Assembly (NCBI RefSeq): GCF_014696825.1 | Contig: NZ_JACJQU010000003.1 | Location: 186,001 to 250,000, forward strand | From: Anabaena sphaerica FACHB-251 | GTDB lineage: Bacteria > Cyanobacteriota > Cyanobacteriia > Cyanobacteriales > Nostocaceae | Length of the DNA stretch: 64,000 nt | Reading direction: 5' to 3' | Part shown: positions 26,530 through 36,800 of the stretch, one piece after another | Numbering within the stretch: position 1 is the first letter of the stretch | How the letters are laid out: every line of letters begins with the position of its first letter | Program-made: the position numbers and the translations under genes | Notes under the pieces: model-generated | What the model was told of the DNA's origin: nothing | Seen by the model: the letters and a program-made list of their open reading frames with translations, nothing else | Database searches by the model: none

Positions 26530-29500
26530 ATGAAACAGCAACCAAGCAGACGCAGGCGGGGAGTAATCCTCACCCTAAAAGGCTGGGATAAATTTCAAGC
26601 TGCCAAAACTCAAGTCGAATTTGATGAGAATGCTGGAGATAGCTTTTCATTAGAAGAACTGAGCGATCGCACTCGTTTAGCTCTACACACTATATCTAGA
26701 ATTTTGGCACGCTTAGAACCTGTCGATAAAAGTTCCTTGCAGTTTGCCTTCGCTGCCTTTGGTCTGGAGTTATCTCAAAGCGATTATACCCGCCCTACCT
26801 CGACCTTAGAGGAGCTAGAAACTAGACAAGCAAACCCACAGTATGACTGGCAAGAAGCACCGGACGTATCCGTGTTTTTTGGCCGCAGTGAAGAATTATT
26901 GCAGCTACGACAGTGGATATTAGAAGAACGGTGTCGTTTAGTTGGACTGTTGGGAATTGGTGGTATTGGCAAAAGCACTCTAGCCGTGAAGTTGGGGCGG
27001 CAAATTCAAAGCGAATTTGAGGTAGTGGTGTGGCGCAGCCTGCAAAATGCACCGCCAGTAGACGAGCAAATAACAAACATCCTGCAATCTTTGCTGTCGG
27101 CGTTGCGAAAGGAAATGGTAATACCGGAAAGCTTTGCTAGTTTGCTATCAAAGCTGATGGAATGTTTGCAATCAAACCGATGTCTGCTGATTTTAGACAA
27201 TGTTGAAACAATTCTCTCTGGTGGTCAAACAGGGCAATATCGTCCTGGCTACGAGGGATATGGTCAATTACTCAAGCGCGTTGGTGAAGTACCTCATAAT
27301 AGTTGCGTTCTCTTCACTTCTAGAGAAAAACCCAGAGAAATGATACCACTAGAAGGAGAGAGAACAGGAGTGAAGTCGCTCCCATTAAAAGGATTAAATC
27401 CTACCGAGGGAAAACAGTTATTCCAGGAAAAAGGACAATTCACAGCTACAGAACGAGAATGGCAGGTACTCATCAAGCATTATGGGGGTAATCCCTTAGC
27501 TCTCAAGATGGTAGCAGCCGGAACCCAAGAGCTTTTCGACGGTAGAATTGCCCCGCTTTTAAAGTATGTGGAACACGGGATATTAATTTTTGAAGACATT
27601 GGCGACTTATTAGAACGGCAGTTCTACCATTTGTCAGCAGTACAAGAGGAAGTAATGTATTGGCTGGCAATTAATCGAGAGCCAGTATCCATTGCCGAGT
27701 TAGCTGCTGATATAGTGACATCTTCCTCCCAGGGTCTCGTACTTTCAGCAATCACATTTCTGTTGCAACGTTCATTAATTGAAAGAAGTAGCGAGCATTT
27801 CTTTCTACAACCAGTCGTAATGGCATATACGACACAGCGATTGGTTAAACAAGTTTGTCAACAATTAGTAGGGGAAAAGTCTGTCCGTTTAGGCTTATTC
27901 CAAACCCATGCTTTAATTAAGGCAACAGCCAAAGACTACATTCGGGAGACACAAAAGCAATTAATTGTGCAACCCTTGCTTGAGCAATTGTTGCTAGAGA
28001 TGGGCAGTCAACAAAAGCTGGTTATTTTGTTGCAGGATGTATTAGAGCAGCAAAGACATCAAGTTGCAATATTAGCAGGGTATGCGGGGGGTAATGTCCT
28101 TAACTTGTTAACGCATTTGCAAGTAAATTTACAGGGGTATGACTTCTCAAATTTGAACATTAGGCAAGTTGACCTACAGGGTGTAAATTTAGCTGGAGTT
28201 AATTTCCAAAATACTACTTTTGATCAGTCTGTATTTGCTACAACATTGAAGAGCATTTTCTCACTTGCCTTGAGTCCAGATGGAAAACTGTTGGTTACGG
28301 GTGATATGGATGGGCAAATTCATTTGTGGCAAATGGCAGATAGAAAAAACTTGTTGACATTTAAAGGACATGAAGGTTTGGTTTGGACGGTCGCCTTTAG
28401 TCCAGATGGACAAACCCTGGCAAGTGGTGGTCATGACGGATTAATCAAGTTGTGGAATACACAAACAGGAGATTGTTTAAAAACTTTAGATCCACATACA
28501 GGTATTGTTTGGTCTATAAGCTTTAGTTCGGATGGTCAAACTCTAGCCAGTGGTAGTCAAGACACTTCGATTCGGTTGTGGGATGTCTATTTAGGTAAGT
28601 GCCTCAAAATATTGCATGGTCATACTAGTGCGGTATGTTCAGTTAGGTTTAATCCAGATGGTTCTATCCTAGCCAGTGGTAGTGATGATTGCGATATTCG
28701 CTTGTGGGATATCGATACAGGTATCTGTATAAAAACTTTGCAAGGTCATGATGGTAGGGTATGTTCGGTTCGTTTCAGTCCAGATGCTAAAACTCTTGCC
28801 AGTGGGAGTAGTGACCACTCTATTCGGTTATGGGATGTGAGTAAAGGTGTGTGCGTAAGAACATTTCACGGTCATACAAATTGGGTATGGTCAGTTTGCT
28901 TTAGTTCAGATGGTCAAACCATAGCTACAGGTGGTAATGACTCCAGTGTGAGGTTGTGGAATGTGCAGCAAGGTACGTGTGTGAAAATTTTCCACGGACA
29001 TACCAGTGAAGTGTATTCAGCTATTTTTAGTCCAGATGATCAAATCTTATTTAGTGCTAGTAGGGATTCCAGCGTGCGTTTATGGGATGTAAGTAAAGGT
29101 GTGTGCGTGAGAACTTTACAGGGTCATTCTAGTGGGGCGCATTTGGTCAGTTTTAACCCTGATGATTGTCTGTTGGCGACAGGTAGTTGTGATAGTTTGG
29201 TTAGGCTATGGGATATTGCATCTGGGTACTCTACTAAAATTTTACAAGGTCACACAGATTGGGTATGGTCAGTTAGCTTTAGTCCTGATGCTTCTATATT
29301 AGCGAGTGGCAGTGATGACACCAGCATTAAGCTATGGGATGTTATTTCTGGTGATTGTATTACAACCTTATATGGTCATAGCGGTGGAGTAACATCAGTT
29401 AGCTTTAGTCCAGATGGTCAAACCTTGGCTAGTGCTAGTAGGGACGCAAGCGTGAAGTTGTGGGATATTCACAAGCATAAATGTGTAAAAACATTAGAAG

Positions 29501-30108
29501 GTCACACGGGTGAAATCTGGTCAGTTAGCTTTAGTCCAGATGGCAATACTTTAGCTACAGCTAGTCAGGACTGCTTGGTTAAGTTGTGGGATGTGGGTGA
29601 AGGTAAATGTATAACAACCTTGCCAGGTCACACTGATGGAGTCTGGTCATTGAGTTTTAGTCCTGATGGTAAAATGCTCGCTAGTGGTAGTGTTGATCAC
29701 TCAATTCGATTATGGGATACCAGTAACTTTACTTGCGTAAAAGTGTTGCAAGGACATACTTCTACTGTATGGTCAGTCAGTTTTAGTCCTGACGGTTGTA
29801 CTTTGGCATCCGCGAGTTCTGATCAAACAATTTGCTTATGGGATATCAATAACTTTACCTGTTTAAAAGTGTTGAATACTCATAGTAGTGGAGTATGTTC
29901 TGTTTGCTTTAATTCTGTTGGTAATATCTTGGTTCATATTAGTCAAGATGAGGGAATTAAGCTTTGGGATGTGGGAACTCTTGAGTGCATAAAAACCCTG
30001 AAAGTAGATCGCCTTTATGAAGGGATGAACATCAGGGGGGTGACTGGGTTAACAGCCGCGCAGCGATCAACTTTATTGGCTTTGGGGGCGGTGGAAGGTA
30101 TAGGTTAG
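26530..30108 (+). CDS. STAND NTPase with 14 WD40 repeats (NB-ARC-WD40)
   Basis: A 1192-residue protein in four parts. Residues 1-90 form a helical region of the type found at the start of cyanobacterial NB-ARC-WD proteins ([35 protein letters not shown]-like). An NB-ARC NTPase follows, with [25 protein letters not shown], a TSREKPRE sensor and [12 protein letters not shown] winged-helix linker and a few pentapeptide-like residues ([19 protein letters not shown]) come next, then 14 WD40 repeats, enough for two seven-bladed propellers. STAND proteins oligomerise on ligand binding and signal or act in immunity and cell death. The effector is not obvious: residues 1-90 could bind DNA. The start is ATG 26530 rather than TTG one codon earlier. 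Confidence 0.9.
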   Translation: MKQQPSRRRRGVILTLKGWDKFQAAKTQVEFDENAGDSFSLEELSDRTRLALHTISRILARLEPVDKSSLQFAFAAFGLELSQSDYTRPTSTLEELETRQANPQYDWQEAPDVSVFFGRSEELLQLRQWILEERCRLVGLLGIGGIGKSTLAVKLGRQIQSEFEVVVWRSLQNAPPVDEQITNILQSLLSALRKEMVIPESFASLLSKLMECLQSNRCLLILDNVETILSGGQTGQYRPGYEGYGQLLKRVGEVPHNSCVLFTSREKPREMIPLEGERTGVKSLPLKGLNPTEGKQLFQEKGQFTATEREWQVLIKHYGGNPLALKMVAAGTQELFDGRIAPLLKYVEHGILIFEDIGDLLERQFYHLSAVQEEVMYWLAINREPVSIAELAADIVTSSSQGLVLSAITFLLQRSLIERSSEHFFLQPVVMAYTTQRLVKQVCQQLVGEKSVRLGLFQTHALIKATAKDYIRETQKQLIVQPLLEQLLLEMGSQQKLVILLQDVLEQQRHQVAILAGYAGGNVLNLLTHLQVNLQGYDFSNLNIRQVDLQGVNLAGVNFQNTTFDQSVFATTLKSIFSLALSPDGKLLVTGDMDGQIHLWQMADRKNLLTFKGHEGLVWTVAFSPDGQTLASGGHDGLIKLWNTQTGDCLKTLDPHTGIVWSISFSSDGQTLASGSQDTSIRLWDVYLGKCLKILHGHTSAVCSVRFNPDGSILASGSDDCDIRLWDIDTGICIKTLQGHDGRVCSVRFSPDAKTLASGSSDHSIRLWDVSKGVCVRTFHGHTNWVWSVCFSSDGQTIATGGNDSSVRLWNVQQGTCVKIFHGHTSEVYSAIFSPDDQILFSASRDSSVRLWDVSKGVCVRTLQGHSSGAHLVSFNPDDCLLATGSCDSLVRLWDIASGYSTKILQGHTDWVWSVSFSPDASILASGSDDTSIKLWDVISGDCITTLYGHSGGVTSVSFSPDGQTLASASRDASVKLWDIHKHKCVKTLEGHTGEIWSVSFSPDGNTLATASQDCLVKLWDVGEGKCITTLPGHTDGVWSLSFSPDGKMLASGSVDHSIRLWDTSNFTCVKVLQGHTSTVWSVSFSPDGCTLASASSDQTICLWDINNFTCLKVLNTHSSGVCSVCFNSVGNILVHISQDEGIKLWDVGTLECIKTLKVDRLYEGMNIRGVTGLTAAQRSTLLALGAVEGIG

Positions 30109-30264
30109 GGTTTTGGGAGAGTTGCGGAGAGGGCGATCGCTTCCTTGATACGGTTAGTAAGAGAGTGATGGCATTTATGAGGATATGAAGAATATTAGGG
30201 GTGCGATCGCTCTACAAGTGTTTGGTGCGAAATTAATTATTGAAATTGAATTGTTTTCAATACT

Positions 30265-30645
30265 TTATTTGGGTTTATTATGTTCACAGACAAAAACAGT
30301 TTTGTTCCCGGAGCGTCTAGTAGAGACTACTATCCAGTCACGAGCACCAATATTACGCTGACAAACCTGACTAATACCTTTAAAAGTAATCCTGACACTA
30401 GCATTTATGCATTCTGGTCGATGACCAGGGCAACAACCATGTGCACCAGGAGGTAAAGTTTCTTTCCATCGCGTAGAAAATGAATCATTCTGCCTACGAA
30501 CATCTTCACCCGTTATTTCTCTATCTGAACGATTGTAAACACAATATGCAGAAGCTGATTTACCTGTAAATAGAAAATTAGCAGATAGTAAGCTTCCTAC
30601 AGTCAAAGGCAACAGAAAATATTTCAATATGCTGTTGTTTTTCAT
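30265..30645 (-). CDS. Secreted Cys-containing protein of unknown function
   Basis: A 126-residue product with a signal peptide (MKNNSILKYFLLPLTVGSLL, cleaved near SASA-YC). The mature part of about 95 residues has five or six Cys (YCVYN, GCCPG, ECIN, VCQR, VFVCEHN), suitable for disulphides, and several Trp/Arg motifs (TRWKETLPPG, RDWIVVSTRR). No family is recognised. It is the only protein-like frame in its interval and is transcribed towards the WD40 gene. A dispersed 84-bp repeat starts 28 bp upstream of its ATG. Confidence 0.72.
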   Translation of the reverse strand: MKNNSILKYFLLPLTVGSLLSANFLFTGKSASAYCVYNRSDREITGEDVRRQNDSFSTRWKETLPPGAHGCCPGHRPECINASVRITFKGISQVCQRNIGARDWIVVSTRRSGNKTVFVCEHNKPK

Positions 30646-30672
30646 GATTACATTTTACTTGTTACATATTTC

Positions 30673-30756
30673 AGTTTGCGTACTTTCCCTTACGGACACA
30701 AGGCAACTTTAGCAAGTTAATTTTAACTTAAGCCTTTCGGAGACAAGGAGAGCGAT
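30673..30756. repeat. 84-bp repeat R, copy R1
   Basis: Begins AGTTTGCGTACTTTCCCTTA and ends GGAGAGCGAT. It is nearly identical, and in direct orientation, to R2 at 32640-32723. R1 and R2 bracket the type III PKS gene and the EVE fragment. R3 (32470-32517) is a shorter third copy. Confidence 0.8.
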
Positions 30757-30853
30757 CACTTTGCTACTACTTTTGTCAGAATGCCCACATTCACCGGTGG
30801 GGTCATCCCACAAAATTGCATTGCTCCCTTTTAAAAGTCCCAGAACGTATAGT

Positions 30854-31146
30854 CTCACATCTTGCACCTGGAAATAGAGATGTCAAAACCACAACCACGT
30901 GCGAGAGGAATTAATCGCTGAATATTCAGTAAAATAAGAAACACAACTATGTTGGGAAAAAGTGATTCAAGAGCAGTTTGTGCAGCCTTACCCCAATGAG
31001 GTGGTAGTGGTAACTGAGTCTGTAAATAACTCCAGTGAGCTAGAAGATAAGCATAATTATCCTTGAATTACTTCATTATCCACTGTCATATTTTTGTATT
31101 TATTATTTATTTTCTACGGGCTTATTCGGTAGGTGCAAGATGTGAG
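30854..31146. mobile_element. Family B ends around a 263-bp unrelated core
   Basis: CTCACATCTTGCACC (30854-30868) and GGTGCAAGATGTGAG (31132-31146) are the same terminal inverted repeats as the element at 13557-13714, but the interior differs. It holds a stop-terminated frame of about 40 codons without a start (CWEKVIQEQFVQPYPNE and following, about 30950-31066) that looks like a gene fragment. The element is either a longer family member or one that has captured DNA. Confidence 0.5.
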
Positions 31147-31248
31147 TTAACTGATTTTGGGGCGGAAGAATCATTTGGACTCAGAGAGTAATCGTGACCA
31201 TTTACTGTTAATAGTCACGTCTAAAAGTTTTGTCAGTCAACTAGTTGT

Positions 31249-32322
31249 TTAAGTTCCACTATCCCATTTATATAATAAAATACCAAAATAATAACCAGCT
31301 CCAAATCCTAGCATAATACCTGTACAATTTGATGATCTAGTTGAGTTTCTGTCACTAAAAAAACTTTCTAAAACCAGTAAGCAGCTAGCAGAGCTTGTGT
31401 TTCCACGTTTTCTAAATAAATCTAAAGAGCGCATAATTTGTTTATCTGATAAACCAAGGCATTCATTGTCACAGAATTGCTTAAGTACTTCAGTGCCTCC
31501 TTGATGTACAGACCATTCACTTAGATCTTCAATGTTTAGTTGATTCTCCCTTAAAAAAGGTTTAACCAGTTCATTTGAAACTAACTTTGGCACAATATCT
31601 TTCAAGTTAGAACTTATCAATAATTTGCCATTTTTCATAGCGATGAGATCACCTGGAATATATTTCTTTTTGATATTCATGATCTTTAGTAATGGCTTCT
31701 GAAAAAGTGAGCGCATTTTTTCAGGAATTATAAGCATTCCAACACCACCGTCTGTAAAAAGCAAGTTTGTAACTAACATTTTCTTGAAATCTAAATCATT
31801 TTTGTCTAGTTGAAGAGATTTTGTGGTACATTGATCAAACGAAAAAACAATTGCTGGTCTTTCATATTTCTTGCAATACTCAACTGCTTGGTCTAATGAA
31901 TAAATTGATGATGCACAACCATAATAGGCAACTTCGTCATTTCCATCCAATTTTGTAAGTTGAGCATCTATCGCAATTTGTGAAGCTAAACTGGGCAATA
32001 TGTCTTTATGGTACGATACATTATAACTTAGAGTCAAAAAGCCAATATCATCCTTATTAATATTTTCTGTCAGCTCATTAATAATCCTTGTTCCCCACAC
32101 TTTCGGATGGTCATCTGGGTTAGCTAACGTAATTTCTGGATACAACTCATAATCAATGACGCTGGCACGACGTTCAACTCCGATTTTTTCGGCCAGTTTT
32201 TTTGCCAGTATATTTAATTTATCTCCATACAAATGGGAGGGATACATTTTGTCAGCAATATATTTAGCTGAATAACTTCGAGGAGTAATTGACCGAATAT
32301 CGGCAATATAAACATTGTTCAT
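31249..32322 (-). CDS. Type III polyketide synthase / KASIII-like ketosynthase
   Basis: A 357-residue thiolase-fold enzyme with the Cys-His-Asn triad of chalcone-synthase-type PKSs: C136 in YYGCASS, H273 in WSVHQGG and N308 in KRGNTSSAS. LLFTDGGVGMLI and the C-terminal MLGFGAGYYFGIL (GFGPG loop, Pro changed to Ala) are further family features. Such homodimeric enzymes extend a CoA-linked starter with malonyl-CoA to give pyrones, resorcinols or alkylquinone precursors. KASIII is the alternative. The start is ATG 32322; a TTG two codons upstream overlaps the end of the EVE fragment. The gene stands alone between direct repeats R1 and R2, with no tailoring gene next to it. Confidence 0.8.
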   Translation of the reverse strand: MNNVYIADIRSITPRSYSAKYIADKMYPSHLYGDKLNILAKKLAEKIGVERRASVIDYELYPEITLANPDDHPKVWGTRIINELTENINKDDIGFLTLSYNVSYHKDILPSLASQIAIDAQLTKLDGNDEVAYYGCASSIYSLDQAVEYCKKYERPAIVFSFDQCTTKSLQLDKNDLDFKKMLVTNLLFTDGGVGMLIIPEKMRSLFQKPLLKIMNIKKKYIPGDLIAMKNGKLLISSNLKDIVPKLVSNELVKPFLRENQLNIEDLSEWSVHQGGTEVLKQFCDNECLGLSDKQIMRSLDLFRKRGNTSSASCLLVLESFFSDRNSTRSSNCTGIMLGFGAGYYFGILLYKWDSGT

Positions 32323-32324
32323 TT

Positions 32325-32465
32325 TCAAACAACCTCTGGGTTCACGTCCACTACGAAAATGTCTTTGGCATAGCGTGTAACAAGCCAGGGCATCTGCTCA
32401 AAGTCGCGGATGCCGTCAATGATGCGGTAATATTTGGGGTTGCCCTGAAATAGCCAATAGGTCAT
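32325..32465 (-). pseudogene. Truncated EVE-domain protein (N-terminal 46 residues)
   Basis: ATG 32463-32465 (minus strand) opens MTYWLFQGNPKYYRIIDGIR, DFEQMPWLVTRYAKDI, then departs into VVDVNPEVV and stops at TGA 32325-32327. The first 37 residues are the canonical start of EVE/PUA-like domains, which read modified bases and occur near restriction or defence genes; the remaining 100 or so residues are absent. The stop overlaps the start region of the PKS gene, so the join is where the PKS segment meets the EVE gene. I read it as a deletion or insertion scar. Confidence 0.7.
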
Positions 32466-32469
32466 GAAA

Positions 32470-32517
32470 TTTCCCTTACTTATACAAGGCAAATTTGGCA
32501 AGTTAATTTCAACTTAT
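32470..32517. repeat. 84-bp repeat R, partial copy R3
   Basis: TTTCCCTTACTTATACAAGG followed by GCAAGTTAATTTCAACTTAT matches the middle of R1 and R2 with several differences. It lies just upstream of the truncated EVE gene. Confidence 0.6.
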
Positions 32518-32639
32518 GTATTATTTCATATTCGCTCTGTCTTTGTTGATGTTAGACTTGTTTTTCTCCTGAGCCTTATATCTTCAGATTGTGTGTGAAC
32601 TGAAAATATTCTCTACTTTTAGCCCTGTTAGGTATTTAT

Positions 32640-32723
32640 AGTTTGCGTACTTTCCCTTATTGACACAAGGCAACTTTAGCAAGTTAATTTCAACTTAAGG
32701 CTTTCGGAGACCAGGAGAGCGAT
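32640..32723. repeat. 84-bp repeat R, copy R2 (adjoins the PIN remnant)
   Basis: AGTTTGCGTACTTTCCCTTA at the start and GGAGAGCGAT at the end match R1 (30673-30756) with only a few mismatches over 84 bp. Its last bases run directly into the surviving 3' part of the PIN toxin gene. Confidence 0.8.
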
Positions 32724-32850
32724 AATTGAATTAGCAGTTGCGGGAAATGCTCAGATTATTGCCACTCATAACATCAAAGATTTCCAAAATGCTGAATTAT
32801 TATTTCCTAAATTATCAATATTAACACCTGAAGACATTATTAGGAGTTAA
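32719..32850 (+). pseudogene. 3' remnant of a PIN-domain toxin gene
   Basis: The frame ending at TAA 32848-32850 reads IIELAVAGNAQIIATHNIKD and FQNAELLFPKLSILTPED, the typical C-terminal half of a PIN_3-type toxin, including the acidic/THN segment. The first two thirds, with the leading Asp residues, are replaced by repeat R2. The product cannot be active. It is followed 6 bp later by an intact ribbon-helix-helix antitoxin gene. Confidence 0.75.
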
Positions 32851-32856
32851 ACAAAA

Positions 32857-33084
32857 ATGGCGACTTTAACTATTCGTTTACCAGACGATAAGCATAATAG
32901 ATTGAAACAACTTGCTCAAGCCAAAGGCATCAGTGTTAATAAGTTGATTGAAGAACTTTCTACCATAGCTCTAGCAGAATTTGATGCCCACACAAGATTT
33001 AAAGCTATGGCTGCAACTGGCAACGCAAAAGAAGGTTTAATAATACTAGATAAACTTGATTCTCTTACAGAAGAGAGCTTGTAG
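32857..33084 (+). CDS. Ribbon-helix-helix antitoxin (orphaned)
   Basis: A 75-residue protein starting MATLTIRLPDDKHNRLKQLA, the classic RHH/Arc-MetJ fold (beta strand, two helices), with KGISVNKLIEELS as second helix and a C-terminal tail that would bind the toxin. It follows the truncated PIN gene by 6 bp, in toxin-antitoxin order. With the toxin destroyed, it may survive as an autorepressor, as an anti-addiction factor against related toxins, or because it is decaying slowly. Confidence 0.8.
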   Translation: MATLTIRLPDDKHNRLKQLAQAKGISVNKLIEELSTIALAEFDAHTRFKAMAATGNAKEGLIILDKLDSLTEESL

Positions 33085-33142
33085 CGCGATAATGCGAACA
33101 TTAACTTGAGGCGATCGCCCACGTCAAACCCATTACCAAAAC

Positions 33143-33234
33143 AGGACTTACGCAAAACAGAGCGGAAGTAGAGGTAATTCATGAATTACCTCTACGCAAG
33201 AATCAGGTTTTGAGTTCAATCTTGCGTAAGTCCT
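33143..33234. mobile_element. MITE family A, copy 3
   Basis: A 92-bp element, ends AGGACTTACGCAA and TTGCGTAAGTCCT, differing from the copy at 17999-18090 by a few compensating changes in the central palindrome (GAGGTAATTCATGAATTACCTC). CAAAA flanks both sides, one base out. Paired changes in both arms suggest selection or gene conversion for pairing. Confidence 0.85.
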
Positions 33235-33320
33235 ACAAAAGTGCGATCGCTTTTTTGAGATAGGTGGTAGGCGATGGCTTGCTTGAGTCTTATCAGCAAA
33301 AGTGCGTCATAGACATCGTC

Positions 33321-33353
33321 CGTGACTTCCAGTCGCCTGGTGCAAGATGTGAG
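33321..33353. repeat. MITE family B, right-end fragment
   Basis: 33 bp identical to the right end of the family B element (CGTGACTTCCAGTCGCCTGG, then TGCAAGATGTGAG). It lies in the gap 33235-33528, which otherwise contains no recognised gene. Confidence 0.75.
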
Positions 33354-33528
33354 AGAGCGTATAGTTTTGTCATTCTGTATACCGTCGGAACACTTCGTGA
33401 ACACAATGGGTAGGAACAGCTAATAAATCCTGAATAATTACTTCTTACGGTAGATAGATTTATAAATTCACCTCTTTAAAATGTAGATGCCAGAAGCTAT
33501 ACCCAATAGCTCCATCTATTGAGTTTTC

Positions 33529-33813
33529 ATGGTTAAAAAGACAGTTGCGCTGGGGCGACCAGAAGTTAGCCATCTGATTCACAAAGTTCGGCATTTAACT
33601 GGATTAAGCCTAGAGCAGTTTGCAGCAACACTAGGAGTTGCTTTGAGCATGATTAATCGATGGGAAAACGGTAGTATGCAGCCCTCACTTCTGCCACTCA
33701 AGCAAATAAAAATGATGTTCATCCACTTCAGCCGTTCACCTGTCGTTGAGCTTGTTGAGCAGAGCCAAACTTTGTTAGCTGAATACTTTTCAGAGGCGGA
33801 GTTGAGCGTTTGA
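33529..33813 (+). CDS. XRE-type helix-turn-helix protein
   Basis: The 94-residue product holds a Cro/C1-type HTH (VRHLTGLSLEQFAATLGVAL, SMINRWENG) at about residues 20-55. The stop TGA overlaps the ATG of the following giant kinase gene (TGATG), indicating translational coupling. Such HTH proteins bind operator DNA. Here a DNA-binding partner encoded directly before a sensor kinase could be its output or a regulator of the operon. The short C-terminal helix (VVELVEQSQTLLAEYF) may dimerise. Confidence 0.85.
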   Translation: MVKKTVALGRPEVSHLIHKVRHLTGLSLEQFAATLGVALSMINRWENGSMQPSLLPLKQIKMMFIHFSRSPVVELVEQSQTLLAEYFSEAELSV

Positions 33814-36800
33814 TGAGTGAAGTGAATGCTGCGATTTCTAATCATCCCTCTGCCTCTGCTACAGAAAATTTAGAACCTGTCCCATTATCAGAGAGTGAGG
33901 AGCGATTTCGGTTGGTGCTAGAAGCATCGCCCGACGGATTTATCATTTTGCGTAGCATCCGATATGATGCACCAGGAGAAATCGCTGACTTCCAAATCGA
34001 ATACACCAATTCAGTCGCTGCAATAAGTGTGAACCGGACACCAGAGGAGTTACTGGGTCAATACCTACTGCAACTGTTTCCCGATTGTCAAACTAGTGGG
34101 ATTTTTGCTCGCTACGTGAAAGTTGCCGAAACTGGCATTTCTGAAACATTTGAGACGTTTTCTGACAGTAAATATCTGACAGGCTGGTTTCGTAACGTCG
34201 TTGTGAAGTTAAACGATGGAATAGTCGTTTCCTTTAGCAATATTACTGACCGCAAACAAGCGGAATTGGCACTGCTACAACAAGAGCAGCATTTTAAAAT
34301 CGCCTTGCAAACTGCAAAGCTCGGTTCCTGGGAGCATGACTTGACGACAGGAGTTCTCACCTGTTCGGCTCAATGCAAGGCCCACTTTGGCTTGCCGCCT
34401 GATGCAGAGTTCACTCACGAAACCTTATTTGCGGCGTTGCACCCCGATGATCGCCCCCTTGTCCAAGCCGCTATTGAGCGTTCCATTGCAGAGCGGATAG
34501 ATTATGAAGTGGAGGAACGCTGCTATCATCCTGATGGTAGCTTGCACTCGCTGATTGTCCGAGGTCAACTGGTGTATGACTCCAAAGGCACGCCGGTTCG
34601 TCTGGTGGGTGTAACGCTTGACATCAGCGAACGCAAGCAATTTGAACAATCCCTGCAAGCAGCCGATCAGCGCATTTTTAATATTCTTGAAAGCATCACT
34701 GATGCGTTCGTCGCCTTTGATCGCGACTGGCGTTATACCTACATCAATCAAGAAGCTGCTCGGATGCTAGGGCGATCGCCTCAGGAACTCCTTGGCCAAC
34801 GTTGGCAAGAGGCATTCACCGAAGTTGACCCCCAAAATTCGGTGATTGCCCAGCAATTTGAGCAAGCAATGGCAGATCAAACAACAGTGAGGTTTGAAGC
34901 CTTTTCACTCGTCATTAATCGCTGGCTGGATATTTCGCTGTTTCCTTCGCCAGACGGATTAGCAATGTATTTTCGAGACATTAGCGATTTCTACGACGAG
35001 CTTCGCTTACGCAAACGGGCAGAGCAACGCCGGGATGTTCAGTATGCCATTACACGGATTTTAGCTGAAGCAAAGACGTTTGTGGAAGCAACCCCTGCCA
35101 TTTTGCAGACTCTGTGTGAAAATTTAGGCTGGCAACTAGGGGCGATCTGGAAGATTGACTCACATCTTCCGCTCTTGCGTTGTATCAACTACTGGCAAGT
35201 TGCAAATGTGGATATGCAGGAATTTGTGGAAGCAACCGAGCAAATCACCTTTGCACAAGGTATTGGGCTTCCAGGTCGCGTTTGGGCAAGCCGTCAACCA
35301 CACTGGATCAGTGAATTAAGTCAAGACAGTAACTTCCCTAGAATGAGACTCGCGTCTCAGGTGGGATTACAGTCGGGCTTGGGGTTTCCCATTTTACTGG
35401 GTGACGAAATCGTCGCTGTGATTGAGTGTTTTAGCCAACACGTCCAAGAGCCAGACGAAGATTTACTAGACATGATTGCGGCGATTGGTAGCCAGATTGG
35501 TCAGTTTATGGAGCGCAAGCAAACGGAAACAGCCCTGCAAGAAAGTCAGGAACTGTTTCAAAGCTTTATGAACCATAGCCCAGTTGCAGCATTCATTAAG
35601 GATGAATCTGGGCGATATGTTTATGTAAATGCCAAGGTGGAGCGATTAATCAAGAGAGGGCAATCAGATTTAATCGGCAAAACGGATTTTGAGTTACTGC
35701 CAGCAACAACTGCCCAGCAGTTTCACACAAATGATATGACCGTTTTGACCAGTGGACAACCCATACAAATACTGGAAATCATTCAGCATGAAGATGGGGA
35801 AGACAGTTATTATATGTCCGTTAAGTTCCCTTTTCGTAATGCGGCTGGGCAACAACTTCTGGCGGGTGTGGCACTCGATGTCAGTGAACAGCAAGCTGCG
35901 TTGCGCGATCGCATCCGCGCTGAGGAGGAGCTACGGCAACGAGAAGCCGAACTGCGCCTGATCACAAATGCTGTTCCGGTGCTGATCTCCTTTATCGATG
36001 CCCAACAGCGTTACCGCTTCAGTAACCAAAAATATGAAGAGTGGTTTGGAAATCCTACCACTGAGGTGTATGGGAAGTATATGTGGGAAGTGCTAGGCGA
36101 AGCGGCGTATGCAACGATTCGTCCCTACGTTGAACAAGTATTGGCAGGGCAAGAAGCTTCCTTTGAGAGCAAACTTCTTTACAAAGGTGCAGGTACACGC
36201 TTTGTTAGGGGTACTTACGTGCCTCGTTTTGATCAGCAGGGAAAGGTTGAAGGGTTTGTGGCATTAGTGAGCGACATCACGCAACCCAAGCAAGCCGAGG
36301 AAACCCTACGCCAAAGTGAAGAGCGATTGAGGATTGCTCAACAAGCTGCCAATGCTGGCGTGTGGGACTGGGATATTGTCACCAACCAAGTTACCTGGTC
36401 AGATGAATACTACCTCCTGTATGGGCTTGAGAGAGGAACCATTCAACCCTCCTATGAGCATTGGCTGTTTTCTATCGTTGAGCAAGACCGCGATCTCGTC
36501 GATCAAGCAACCCGAAAAGCTTTAGCAAACAGCACCGACCTCAATGTTGAATTCCGCATTCTCCACCCAATTCGGGGAGAGCGATGGCTAACTGCGATTG
36601 GGCAGACCTTTTACGATGACAACGGGCAAAGCCAGCGCATGACAGGGATTGCACTGGACATCACAAAGCGCAAGCGAGCAGAAGAAGCATTACGAGAAAG
36701 TGAAGCGTTTAATCGGGAAATTCTGGAAAGTAGTAGGGATTGTATCAAGGTATTGGATTTAGAGGGATCGCTCCTGTACATGAGTCCGGGAGGACAAACC

